A stretch of 49,546 nucleotides of DNA from Streptomyces sp. Isolate_45 (lineage in GTDB: Bacteria; Actinomycetota; Actinomycetes; Streptomycetales; Streptomycetaceae). Location: positions 1 through 49,546 of the forward strand of contig NZ_JANFAK020000053.1 of assembly GCF_024721315.2 (NCBI RefSeq). The letters run 5' to 3'. Positions within the stretch are counted from its first letter, which is position 1, and each line of letters begins with the position of its first letter. The position numbers and the translations under genes are program-made. Shown piece after piece: positions 17,617 through 25,291 of the stretch. The notes beneath the pieces were generated by a model. That model saw nothing but the letters and a program-made list of their open reading frames with translations. It was not told the DNA's origin and did no database searches.

Positions 17617-18461
17617 TCGTCGTCGCTCGTCTTCTTGTTGATCTTGTGGGGCCATTCGGGGAGGTGGTCGGTGAGCCAGCCGGGCGGACCCGCCGGAGCC
17701 TTCACCTCGGCCTCCAACAAGATCCTCTCGTGGATCGTGGCCGCGCGCGGCAGCAACGCCTCCACATAGGCCCGCCGGACCGCGGCCGCGGAGTCGAAGC
17801 CCGGCTCGTCGACCAGCCACTCGTCCGGGACGTCGGCGGCGACCTCGGTGAGCAGTTCCTCGGTCACCCGCGGGGCGAGTTCGGCGGCGGCAGCGGCGAT
17901 GTCCGGGCCGACGGAGGCCAGGACGTGGTCGGAGGCGTTGTAGGGCTTGGCCGCCGCGGCCCGGGCGGTGGGCCAGTTGTGCTGCCAGATCATGGTGGCG
18001 CCGTGATCGATGAGCCACAGGTCCCCGTGCCAGACCAGCAGGTTGGGGTTGCGCCATGACCGGTCGACGTTGTTGATCAGCGCGTCGAACCAGACCACGC
18101 GCCCCGCCTCGACGGGATCCGCCCGGTAGGCGAGCGGGTCGAAGCCGATCGAGCCGGGCAGGTAGTCCATGCCGAGGTTCAGGCCGCCGCTGGCCTTGAG
18201 CAGCTCCTGGACCTCCTGGTCCGGCTCGCCGAGCCCGATGACGGGGTCCAACTGCATCTGCACCAGGCGGGGGACGCGCAGACCCAGCCGCTGGGCGAGG
18301 CGTCCGCAGATGACCTCGGCCACCAGGGTCTTGCGACCCTGGCCGGCGCCGGTGAATTTCATGACGTAGGTACCGAGGTCGTCGGCCTCGACGATTCCCG
18401 GGAGCGAGCCGCCCTCACGCAGGGGCGTGACGTAGCGGGTCGCGATCACTTCTGTGAGCAT
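17613..18461 (-). CDS. HipA-like kinase domain protein (HipA_3)
   Basis: 282 residues. The fold markers of the HipA/PI3K-like kinases are present: an ATP-site lysine in YVMKF (K35), E49, the catalytic segment NNVDRSWRNPNLLVW (D133, N138, N140), and a metal site LIDHG (D152) in place of DFD. There is no N-terminal HipA subdomain and no HipB-type helix-turn-helix neighbour. HipA kinases phosphorylate proteins such as GltX; the target of this shorter class is not known. It is coupled to the DUF3037 gene. Confidence 0.82.
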   Translation of the reverse strand: MLTEVIATRYVTPLREGGSLPGIVEADDLGTYVMKFTGAGQGRKTLVAEVICGRLAQRLGLRVPRLVQMQLDPVIGLGEPDQEVQELLKASGGLNLGMDYLPGSIGFDPLAYRADPVEAGRVVWFDALINNVDRSWRNPNLLVWHGDLWLIDHGATMIWQHNWPTARAAAAKPYNASDHVLASVGPDIAAAAAELAPRVTEELLTEVAADVPDEWLVDEPGFDSAAAVRRAYVEALLPRAATIHERILLEAEVKAPAGPPGWLTDHLPEWPHKINKKTSDDE

Positions 18462-18605
18462 TTTCCCAGGCTATCCGGCGACGGGGATTCACGATCCAAG
18501 GTTTTCGCCGGAACCGTCGCACAGCCTGCCGGAACGGGCCACCGGCACGCGCGCCGGTCCGCCGAGGACCGGGGGCGGGTCCGGCTCCGGGTCCGGGAAC
18601 ACCGG

Positions 18606-18959
18606 TCACCCGCGGCCGGCAGGCCGGGGGCGGGGAGAGAGGTCGCCCTCGCCCGGCAGGACGACGCTTGCGGTGCCCTTGTCCAGGTCGATGCGCGTCC
18701 GCGGCGGGGCGCCGTCGCACTCGTCGTCGCGGAGCACTTCCTGCAACTGCTGCTGCTGGATCTCGACCAGCTTGTTGCCGTTGAAGATCAGGTTGAACTC
18801 GTCGAAAGCGTGGCCGGTCAAAGGCCGTCGCGCACTGCTGCGCCCGAAGAGGATGGTGCGCCCCTTGAAGAAGCGGCGCATGACCATTTCCGTCCCGCAG
18901 CACAGGAACAGCAACAACGCGAGCCCGGGTATGACGGCCTCACTCCACACAACTGACAT
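18606..18959 (-). CDS. Small membrane protein, DUF6191-like
   Basis: 117 residues from the ATG at 18959, which has AGGAGG 8 bases upstream. One N-terminal helix (IPGLALLLFLCCGTEMV) is followed by a soluble tail with GHAFDEFNLIFNGNKLVEIQQQQLQEVLRDDECDGAPPRTRIDLDKGTA, which resembles the DUF6191 pattern of streptomycetes. Function unknown. It lies upstream of the HipA-like gene by 144 bases and has no obvious link to it. Confidence 0.65.
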   Translation of the reverse strand: MSVVWSEAVIPGLALLLFLCCGTEMVMRRFFKGRTILFGRSSARRPLTGHAFDEFNLIFNGNKLVEIQQQQLQEVLRDDECDGAPPRTRIDLDKGTASVVLPGEGDLSPRPRPAGRG

Positions 18960-19223
18960 CGAATGACCTCCTGCCGATGGGTCGAGGCTATCCGCCGACG
19001 TCAACCAACCCACGTCCGGGTGGAGTTCGGTGTCCGGATTCCTTGACGGCCGATCGGCGGACCGGTCCGCCCGACCCGGATCGATCCGCGCACCGTCAAC
19101 TCGTGGCACAGAAATCCGAAATGAGGACTAACATGCCGGCACCCGGCTCTCGCGGACCGGGAAACTCGGGCAGCGCCCGAGGGCGATGGGGGACGGTCTC
19201 AACACGAGGGGGGTGCGGGGGGT

Positions 19224-19805
19224 TTGCGCTTCGGCGGATCGCGTTGGCACGGATGCCTTGCTGCCGGATGGGCGGTGGCCTTCGCCGCTCTGCACTTCTT
19301 CTGGGCCCTGGGCGGTGAGGTCGGGCTGGACGTCTCGTCCGGTGAGCGGCTCGCGTCCGAACGGCCGGCCTGGTTCGTGGCCGGAGGGCTCTGGGGTGTC
19401 GGCTTCCTGTGTCTGATCGGCGCCCTGGTGGCGCTGGGCCTGCGAAAGCGCGGTGTGCGCGGGCGCACGTGGCGCGTGCTCCAACTGCTGGGACTGGCCA
19501 TCTGCTTGCTGCTGCTGGTCCGGGGCCTCCTCGTCGAGGTGCTGCTGATCGCCGGCGTCCCCGCCGTCGGTGGGATCAGCGCCGCCCAGAGGTTCTGGAC
19601 GCTCACCGTGTGGAACCCCTGGTTCGTTCTCGGTGGAGTGCTGTTCGGGCTGGCGACGAGAAGCTTCGGCAAGGGCATGGCGGACCAATGGCGAACGGGC
19701 GACCCGAGTGCTGCGCCCACGACGACCCCCGGAAGCGATTCGACTGAAATCAGCTCTCCATCGGGCAGAGCGGTCATAGCCTCGGGGCATGACCACGACC
19801 AGTGA
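19224..19805 (+). CDS. DUF3995 membrane protein
   Basis: 193 residues with four hydrophobic helices; WAVAFAALHFFWALGGEVGLD is the DUF3995 opening and RFWTLTVWNPWFVLGGVLFG its last conserved helix. Function unknown. The only in-frame start before the first helix is a TTG at 19224 behind a run of six G; a GTG at 19275 would cut into the helix. Two G-runs (19207-19212 and 19216-19222) just upstream make the start uncertain. The stop overlaps the next gene by 17 bases. Confidence 0.65.
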   Translation: MRFGGSRWHGCLAAGWAVAFAALHFFWALGGEVGLDVSSGERLASERPAWFVAGGLWGVGFLCLIGALVALGLRKRGVRGRTWRVLQLLGLAICLLLLVRGLLVEVLLIAGVPAVGGISAAQRFWTLTVWNPWFVLGGVLFGLATRSFGKGMADQWRTGDPSAAPTTTPGSDSTEISSPSGRAVIASGHDHDQ

Positions 19806-20370
19806 CACGACGTACGAGTTCCGGATCGCCGGGCCCGAGGACACCGGGGCCATCGACGGCATCGACGGCTCCTTCACCACCGCCACCGTCTTCTCCGTGG
19901 CCGTGACCGGCGAGGGTTTCGCCCTTCGCGAGGTGCCGGTGGATCCGCCACTGGTCAAGGTGTTCCCGCGGGACGACGGCAGTGACGGCTCGGCGGACGG
20001 CAAAAACGGGGAGGACGCCGCCGAGGGGGACAGCCGGACGTTCGTGGCCGTCGCCGCCGACGGCGGGCTCGCCGGCTTCGTCGCCGTCTCCCACTCCCCG
20101 TGGAACCGGCGGCTGACCATCGAGGACATCGAGGTCGCCCCGCGCCATCGGGGCCGGGGGCTCGGCCGGGCGTTGATGGGGCAGGCGGTGGACTTCGCGC
20201 GCGAACGGGGGTCCGGGCACGTCTGGTTGGAAGTGACCAACATCAACGCCCCGGCCATCCACGCGTACCGGCGCCTCGGCTTCGCCTTCTGCGGACTGGA
20301 CACGACCCTCTACCAGGGAACCGAATCGGAGGGCGAGCACGCCCTCTACATGAGCATGCCCTGCCCCTGA
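19789..20370 (+). CDS. GNAT acetyltransferase, streptothricin-acetyltransferase-like
   Basis: 193 residues. Motif A RHRGRGLGRA (119-128) binds acetyl-CoA; WLEVTNINAPAIHAYRRLGF is motif B and the adjacent helix. The N-terminal GSFTTATVFSVAVTGEGFALREVPVDPP and the C-terminal FCGLDTTLYQ resemble the Sat/Nat group that acetylates streptothricin. A conserved chromosomal copy need not be a resistance gene. It overlaps the DUF3995 gene by 17 bases, so they are probably co-translated. Confidence 0.85.
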   Translation: MTTTSDTTYEFRIAGPEDTGAIDGIDGSFTTATVFSVAVTGEGFALREVPVDPPLVKVFPRDDGSDGSADGKNGEDAAEGDSRTFVAVAADGGLAGFVAVSHSPWNRRLTIEDIEVAPRHRGRGLGRALMGQAVDFARERGSGHVWLEVTNINAPAIHAYRRLGFAFCGLDTTLYQGTESEGEHALYMSMPCP

Positions 20371-20670
20371 GCCGCCACGACCCGGACGACCGCCGGGCCG
20401 GGACCGGAGCCGGCGCGCTCCGCCACCGCCGTGGCCCGTCAGCAGCCAGGCCGCTGCGCCGTCCGGACGCGGCGGACGCGCGGCTGCGGCAGGCGTTGGT
20501 GACCCGCTCGCCGCGCTGATCGAGGGGCGTACGTTCCTGTCGATCGCGCACTGCCCGGAGTCCGTGCGCGACGCAAGGATCGTCGAGCTGATCAGCCATG
20601 ACGAACCACTGTCGACGGACGGGCCGGAGGACGGCCCCGCGCCGGGCCCGGTGCGGCTTCCGGGGCGCGG
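20371..20670. other. 300-base gap holding only a gene remnant
   Basis: No intact gene is found between the GNAT stop and the isochorismatase-like stop. The only recognisable content is the frameshifted ABC-ATPase tail listed at 20460-20620. The rest is GC-rich with no clear promoter or terminator. Confidence 0.5.
20460..20620 (+). pseudogene. Remnant of an ABC-exporter ATPase C-terminus
   Basis: One frame (20463-20500) reads PDAADARLRQAL, which resembles the sequence after the D-loop of ABC exporters. A shifted frame (from about 20504) continues DPLAALIEGRTFLSIAH and then CPESVRDARIVELISHDE. The second part matches the switch-histidine region, whose usual form is GRTxLxIAHR followed by TVRDADxIxVL. 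Nothing upstream preserves Walker A or B. The reading frame is broken between the two parts and there is no start codon, so this is a decayed fragment. Confidence 0.45.
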
Positions 20671-21288
20671 TCAGCGCGCGGCGGCGACCCACTGTCGCAG
20701 CAGGTCGTCAGTGGTGACGACGGACGCGACGAGGACGAGCGAGTTGCGGATCACCTCCGCGGTGCAGGAGGCGGGTACGCCCGCGATGGCGTCGGCCGGT
20801 ACGACCACCTGGTAGCCGAGGTTCACGGCGTCGAAGACGGTGTTCGGGATCGCGATGTTCGAGGAGACCCCGGTGACGACGAGGGTGCGGACGCCGAGGT
20901 TGCGCAGCAGCGCGTCGAGGTCGGTGCCCGCCATCGGGGAGAGCCCGTGGAGCCGGCGCACCACAAGGTCCTGTTCCGCCACGACGATCGGCGCCGCGAT
21001 CTCCACCGCACCGGTCCCGCTCAGCTGGCGCACCGGGAGTTTCCCGGCGGCGCGGAACAGTCGGGCGTTGGCGTTGGCCCCGCGTCCGTCCGGCCGCCGT
21101 TCGGCGACCGCGTGCACCACCTGTACGCCGGCCGCGCGCGCGGCGTCGGCCAGCGCGGCCACCCGGGCCAGCATCCCGGAGTCCCTTGCCTCCTTGGCCA
21201 GCTCGGGCAGGGCGCTCTCCTCGCCGACGACGCCGTTCTGGCATTCGACGGTGAGCAGCGCGGTGGTGGCGGGATCGAGGTCCGGCAT
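20671..21288 (-). CDS. Isochorismatase-fold protein without catalytic triad
   Basis: 205 residues of the cysteine-hydrolase (isochorismatase-like) fold: TTALLTVECQNG at the N-terminus, LHGLSPMAGTDLDALLRNLGVRTLVVTGVSSNIAIPNT in the middle. The family uses Asp, Lys and Cys. Here the Asp position is E15, the Lys position is R111 or R112, and the Cys position is A146. The cis-peptide stretch TGVSSN is kept. It is therefore either a binding protein or an enzyme with another mechanism. The ATG at 21288 follows AGGGGGAG. Divergent from the PNPOx-like gene. Confidence 0.8.
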   Translation of the reverse strand: MPDLDPATTALLTVECQNGVVGEESALPELAKEARDSGMLARVAALADAARAAGVQVVHAVAERRPDGRGANANARLFRAAGKLPVRQLSGTGAVEIAAPIVVAEQDLVVRRLHGLSPMAGTDLDALLRNLGVRTLVVTGVSSNIAIPNTVFDAVNLGYQVVVPADAIAGVPASCTAEVIRNSLVLVASVVTTDDLLRQWVAAAR

Positions 21289-21328
21289 GGCTCCCCCTGG
21301 TGCGGCGACGAAAGAGCCCCCATGATTC

Positions 21329-21343
21329 CTGACACATAGTCAG
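21329..21343. promoter_or_regulatory. Small dyad in a divergent promoter region
   Basis: CTGAC ACATA GTCAG lies between the divergent isochorismatase-like and PNPOx-like genes. It could be an operator; no regulator gene adjoins it directly. Confidence 0.3.
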
Positions 21344-21363
21344 ATGTGAAGGGACGTGGGCGG

Positions 21364-21822
21364 ATGGACGGCACCCAGCGGCGGGGACGCCGCATCATGA
21401 TGACCGACGCGGAGGTGGACGTCTTCCTGCGCGAACAGCGGACCTGTCGGGTGGCCACGGTCTCCCCCGACGGGCGTCCGCACGTGGGCGCCCTGTGGTT
21501 CGTGTGGGACGGCAAGTCCCTGTGGCTGTACTCGATCACGCGCAGCCGGCGCTGGTCCGACCTGCGCGCGGATCCCAGGATCTCGGTGGTCGTCGACTCC
21601 GGGGAGGCGTACGACGAACTGCGTGGGGTGGAACTGTCCGGCAGCGTCACCTTCGTCGGCGAGGCGCCCCGGACGGGGGAGCCCTGCCCGGAACTGGCCG
21701 AGGCGGAGCGGCTCTTCCCGGTGAAGAACTTCGGGATCGAGGAGATGCCGCACGACGGCCGGCACGCCTGGATCCGACTCACCCCCGAGTCGGTGGTGTC
21801 CTGGGACTTCCGCAAGATCTGA
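21364..21822 (+). CDS. PNPOx-like flavin/F420-dependent oxidoreductase
   Basis: 152 residues with the split-barrel fold: FLREQRTCRVATVSPDGRPHVGALWFVWDGKSLWLY, then RRWSDLRADPRISVVVD, ending in RLTPESVVSWDF. This pattern (TIGR03618/PPOX class) binds FMN or F420; members reduce or bind small molecules. The ATG at 21364 has GAAGGGA about 10 bases upstream; a GTG at 21346 is possible but lacks a ribosome site. Regulation may involve the dyad just upstream. Confidence 0.8.
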   Translation: MDGTQRRGRRIMMTDAEVDVFLREQRTCRVATVSPDGRPHVGALWFVWDGKSLWLYSITRSRRWSDLRADPRISVVVDSGEAYDELRGVELSGSVTFVGEAPRTGEPCPELAEAERLFPVKNFGIEEMPHDGRHAWIRLTPESVVSWDFRKI

Positions 21823-21870
21823 CGGCGCGGCACGGAGCCCCCCGAGCGCGAGCCCGGCCGGGGGGATGCC

Positions 21871-21902
21871 GGGGCCCCGACCGGCTACCGGTCGCCGGCC
21901 CC
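21871..21902. terminator. Bidirectional hairpin between PNPOx-like and LysR genes
   Basis: GACCGG CTA CCGGTC (21879-21893) is nested in GGGGCC/GGCCCC (21871-21876 and 21897-21902) between two convergent genes; it ends two bases from the LysR stop. Confidence 0.55.
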
Positions 21903-21903
21903 C

Positions 21904-22854
21904 TCACGGCCGGGCCTCCACCGCCGCCGACCCCCCGGAACCTCCCGGCGCCTCCCGCACCCGCGCCGCCGCCTCGTGCAGCGCCTCGACGGCGGCCCGG
22001 ATGGAGGGCCTGCGACCCGCGTCGGCCCGCCAGACGGCGTACACGTGTCGACGTACGGTGTCGCAGACGGGCAGCAGCCTGACGCCGGCCGGTACGGGTC
22101 CCCGACCCAGCCGGGGCGTCACGCACACGCCCAACCCGGCTTCCACGAAGGCCAGCTGGGTGTGGTGCTCCTCGGCGATGTGCCGGATGCGCGGCTCGAT
22201 GCCGGTGCCACGCAGCGTGAAGACCAGCCACTCGTGACAGAACTGCCCCTCGTTCCAGGAGATCCAGTCGTCGTCGGCGAAGTCGGCGAGGGAGATGCCG
22301 GTGCGGTCGGCCAGCGGGTGCCCGGCCGGGACCGCGATGTCGACGCCGTCGTCGAGCAGATGGGTGCGGGTCAGCTCGCCCGGCACCGGCATCCGCTTGT
22401 TGTGCCAGTCGATGGCCAGGGCCATGTCGAGGTCCCCGCGCACGACGGCGGCCATGCTGTCCTCGGGTTCCCGTTCCCGTACGAGGACCCTTAGTTCGGG
22501 ATGGCCCTCGCGCAGGGAGGTCAGGGCGTGGGGCAGCAGCCCGCGCATGGCCGTCGGGAAGGCCCCGACCCGCAACTCCCCTACGGCGCAACCCCGTTGG
22601 GCCTCCACATCGGCCTGGGCCAGCTCGACCTGGGAGATGATCCGGGCCGCGTGGTCCGCGAGCAGTCGCCCCGCGTCCGTGAGCCGGACCCCGCGCCCGT
22701 TCTTGGTCAGCAGGGGCTGCCCGACCTCCCGCTCCAGTTTGGCCATCTGCTGGGAGACGGCGGAGGTGGTCACGTGGAGACCGCCCGCGGCCCCGCTGAC
22801 CGAACCGTGGCGGGCGAGGGCGTCGAGGGTGCGCAGGCGCTCCAGGTTCAACAT
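21904..22854 (-). CDS. LysR-type transcriptional regulator
   Basis: 316 residues. The winged helix-turn-helix is at 1-65 (LERLRTLDALARHGSVSGAAGGLHVTTSAVSQQMAKLEREVG); the rest is the two-lobed ligand domain with LAIDWHNKR and VEAGLGVCVTPRL. It should control the divergent EamA transporter, whose start is 74 bases away. On its own strand TAGCAT (rc 22862-22867) ends 7 bases before the ATG and no ribosome site is present, so the mRNA is probably leaderless. The effector is unknown. Confidence 0.9.
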   Translation of the reverse strand: MLNLERLRTLDALARHGSVSGAAGGLHVTTSAVSQQMAKLEREVGQPLLTKNGRGVRLTDAGRLLADHAARIISQVELAQADVEAQRGCAVGELRVGAFPTAMRGLLPHALTSLREGHPELRVLVREREPEDSMAAVVRGDLDMALAIDWHNKRMPVPGELTRTHLLDDGVDIAVPAGHPLADRTGISLADFADDDWISWNEGQFCHEWLVFTLRGTGIEPRIRHIAEEHHTQLAFVEAGLGVCVTPRLGRGPVPAGVRLLPVCDTVRRHVYAVWRADAGRRPSIRAAVEALHEAAARVREAPGGSGGSAAVEARP

Positions 22855-22861
22855 GTAAGGG

Positions 22862-22867
22862 ATGCTA
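22862..22867 (-). promoter_or_regulatory. -10 element of the leaderless LysR gene
   Basis: TAGCAT on the minus strand, with 7 bases CCCTTAC before the ATG at 22854. Confidence 0.5.
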
Positions 22868-22928
22868 CGCCGTAAGCCGCATGAAATCTCGCTTGTCCTA
22901 CGACATCGCGCACAGCAGAGTGAGCCTC

Positions 22929-23915
22929 ATGAGCGCACCCGCCCCCTCCCGCCCCACCCCGCAACCCTCCCCCACCGGCCCGGTCCCGGCGCCGGTAGCG
23001 ACCCCTCCCACCAAGGACCGCACCGCCGGCTCGCGGCTGGACTGGCGGCTGCGCTTCGCGGTCCTCTCGGTGGTCTGGGGCTTCAGCTTCCTCCTGATCA
23101 AGGTGGGCACCGAGGCGTACGCTCCCTTCCAAGTCGCCCTGGGCCGGGTCCTCTTCGGAGCGCTGGCCCTGCTCGCCGTACTGCTGGTGCGCCGCGAGCC
23201 GCTGCCCCGCACGGCGCGCACCTGGGCCCACCTCACGGTGGCGGCGCTGCTGCTGAACTCCGTCCCGTTCTCCCTCTTCGCCTACGCGGAGCTCAGCATC
23301 CCGTCGAGCCTGGCCGGGATCTGCAACGCCACCTCCCCGCTGTGGGGCATGGCCCTGTCCCTGGTCGCCCTCTCCGAGGACCGTCCGACGCGACGCCGTT
23401 TCGCCGGGCTGGGGCTGGGCTTCCTCGGCGTCCTGACCGTGCTCGGCGCCTGGCAGGGCTTCGCCGGGGTCGACGCCAAGGGCACCGCGCTCGCCCTGCT
23501 GGCCGCGCTCTGCTACCCGATCGGCTGGATCTACGTACGCCGGACGCTGGCCTCCGCGCCCGGCTCCCCGGTGGCGCTCACCGGGGCCCAGCTGTTGGTC
23601 TCGACCGTCCAACTGGCCGCCGTCAGCGCGGCGTTCACCTCGGTGCCCGTCTCGTTCCCGCTGTGGCCGACCCTGTCGGTGATCGCCCTGGGCGCCCTGG
23701 GCACGGGCATGGCCCTGCAGATGCAGTACCAGCTGGTGACGGAGGTCGGGCCGACCACCGCCCAGATGGTCACCTACTTCATCCCGGTGATCGCGACCAC
23801 GGCGGGCGTCCTCGTCCTCGGCGAGCAGCTCCACTGGAACACCCCGGTCGGCGCTGCCGTGGTCCTGGCCGGAGCCGCCCTCACCCAGGCCCGCCCGAGG
23901 ACCCCCCGCCCGTAG
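22929..23915 (+). CDS. EamA/DMT-family transporter
   Basis: 328 residues with ten hydrophobic helices in two EamA repeats (first WGFSFLLIKVGTEAYAPFQVALGRVL, second starting near ALLAALCYPIGWIYVRR; the last repeat ends LGEQLHWNTPVGAAVVLAGAAL). These export amino acids, metabolites or drugs by proton exchange. The start at 22929 leaves room for a promoter; an upstream ATG at 22881 would sit 26 bases from the divergent LysR start. The LysR protein is the probable regulator. The first 35 residues are Pro-rich and cytoplasmic. Confidence 0.88.
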   Translation: MSAPAPSRPTPQPSPTGPVPAPVATPPTKDRTAGSRLDWRLRFAVLSVVWGFSFLLIKVGTEAYAPFQVALGRVLFGALALLAVLLVRREPLPRTARTWAHLTVAALLLNSVPFSLFAYAELSIPSSLAGICNATSPLWGMALSLVALSEDRPTRRRFAGLGLGFLGVLTVLGAWQGFAGVDAKGTALALLAALCYPIGWIYVRRTLASAPGSPVALTGAQLLVSTVQLAAVSAAFTSVPVSFPLWPTLSVIALGALGTGMALQMQYQLVTEVGPTTAQMVTYFIPVIATTAGVLVLGEQLHWNTPVGAAVVLAGAALTQARPRTPRP

Positions 23916-23922
23916 CCCCCCT

Positions 23923-25254
23923 TCAGTCCCGGCGTCCGCCGAGTACGGGACGCACCGCCGAGGCCACCGCGTCCGCCAGCGCGGGCACTTCCGCGGGCGC
24001 GAGCCCGGAGACGGTGATCCGCACCGCGGGTCCCGAGTGCACCCGGAACCGGGCTCCCGCCGTCACCGCCCAACCCGCCGTCAGCAGCCGCGTCACCACG
24101 GCCGTCTCGTCGGACACCGGCACCCACACGTTCATCCCGCTCCGCCCGTGCGCCGGTACCCCCCGCTCCGCCAGCGCCGCGACCAGCGCGTCCCGCCTGA
24201 CCCCGTAGGAGCGGGCCACCGCCGCCGGATCGACGGCGCCGGTGCTCCACAGTTCCACCACTGCGTACTGGAGCAACCGGCTCACCCACCCCGGGCCCAG
24301 CCCCTGCCGGCCGCGGACCCGGTCCATGGTCACCGCGTCTCCGGTCAGGACGGCCAGCCTCAGGTCCGGGCCGTACGCCTTCGCCGTCGAACGGATCAGC
24401 GCCCAGTGCCGGGTGGCGCCGCTCAGCGCGCACAGGGGGACGTCCACGATCCCGTGGCCGTGGTCGTCGTCGATGACCAGCACGTCGGGGTGGGCCGCCA
24501 GCAGCTCCCGCAAGGCCGACGCCCGCTCCGCGCCGACCACCGCGCCCGTCGGGTTCTGCGCGCGGGCCGTCACCACCAGGGCCCTGGCCCCTTCGGCCAG
24601 CGCCCGGGCCACCGCGTCCGGCAGCGGGCCGTCGTCGTCGACGGCGACCGGGAGCACCCTCAGTCCCAGCGCGGGGGCGAGGTCGAGCACGCTCCCCCAG
24701 CCCGGATCCTCGACCGCGACCGCGTCGCCGGGCCGCAGGTGGGCGACCAGCACCCGCTCGATCCCGTCCAGCGCGCCCGAGGTCACGGCCATGGCCCCGG
24801 CCGGAACGCCGTCCGCCGCGAACCCGGCCCGAGCGAGGCGGGCGAGCTCGGGGACCACGGGGTCCTGCCCGTACAGGGTCGGGGCCTGCGCGTACCTACG
24901 GGCGGCAGCCGCGAGCGGCCCGTCCAAGGCGGGCAGCAGGGACAGGTCCGGGTTGCCCTGGGCGACGTCGCGCACTCCCTCGGGCACCGACATCCGCAGC
25001 GAGCTCCGGGGGGCGGTCGCGGGCCGGTGCCGCACCCGGCTGCCACGCCGGCCGTCCGTTTCGATGACTCCGCGTTCGCGCAGCGTCCGGTACGCGGCGG
25101 CCACCGTGTTGGGGTTCACCCCCAACTCACCGGCCAGTTCCCGCATCGCCGGCAACAACGCTCCCGGCTCCAGGGCGCCCGACCCGACGCCCGCTTCGAC
25201 ACTGGCCGCGATTTCCGATGCGCGACGCCCACTGATCCGATACTCTCCTAGCAC
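23923..25254 (-). CDS. MocR-type regulator (GntR + aminotransferase fold)
   Basis: 443 residues: GntR-type winged helix (ELAGELGVNPNTVAAAYRTLRERGVI) followed by a class I aminotransferase domain with the PLP lysine in RSTAKAYGPDLRLA (about residue 292) and NPTG (about 237). MocR proteins such as PdxR and GabR sense PLP or PLP-bound amines. It is divergent from a PNPOx-family gene, so vitamin B6 control is a natural guess. A CATAAT -10 lies 7 bases before the GTG at 25254, which suggests a leaderless start; the ATG at 25263 would fall inside that -10. Confidence 0.88.
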   Translation of the reverse strand: MLGEYRISGRRASEIAASVEAGVGSGALEPGALLPAMRELAGELGVNPNTVAAAYRTLRERGVIETDGRRGSRVRHRPATAPRSSLRMSVPEGVRDVAQGNPDLSLLPALDGPLAAAARRYAQAPTLYGQDPVVPELARLARAGFAADGVPAGAMAVTSGALDGIERVLVAHLRPGDAVAVEDPGWGSVLDLAPALGLRVLPVAVDDDGPLPDAVARALAEGARALVVTARAQNPTGAVVGAERASALRELLAAHPDVLVIDDDHGHGIVDVPLCALSGATRHWALIRSTAKAYGPDLRLAVLTGDAVTMDRVRGRQGLGPGWVSRLLQYAVVELWSTGAVDPAAVARSYGVRRDALVAALAERGVPAHGRSGMNVWVPVSDETAVVTRLLTAGWAVTAGARFRVHSGPAVRITVSGLAPAEVPALADAVASAVRPVLGGRRD

Positions 25255-25278
25255 AAACAACATTATGCACTAGTACAA
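25248..25278. promoter_or_regulatory. MocR operator: direct repeats CTAG(C/T)ACAA
   Basis: CTAGCACAA (25248-25256) and CTAGTACAA (25270-25278) are direct repeats 22 bases apart, two helix turns. They span the divergent start region of the MocR gene and the PNPOx-like gene, and cover the -10 (rc 25262-25267). Direct repeats of this phasing are the known operator type of PdxR/GabR. Confidence 0.55.
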
Positions 25279-25291
25279 CGGAGTTCGCACC

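Noticed and set aside
18977..19318. A plus-strand frame from ATG 19133
   Set aside because: It has no domain and runs across the DUF3995 start in another frame; kept only as a note on a possible frameshift.
19789..20370. A streptothricin resistance cassette
   Set aside because: The gene is similar to Sat but sits in ordinary chromosomal context with no streptothricin synthesis or mobile genes.
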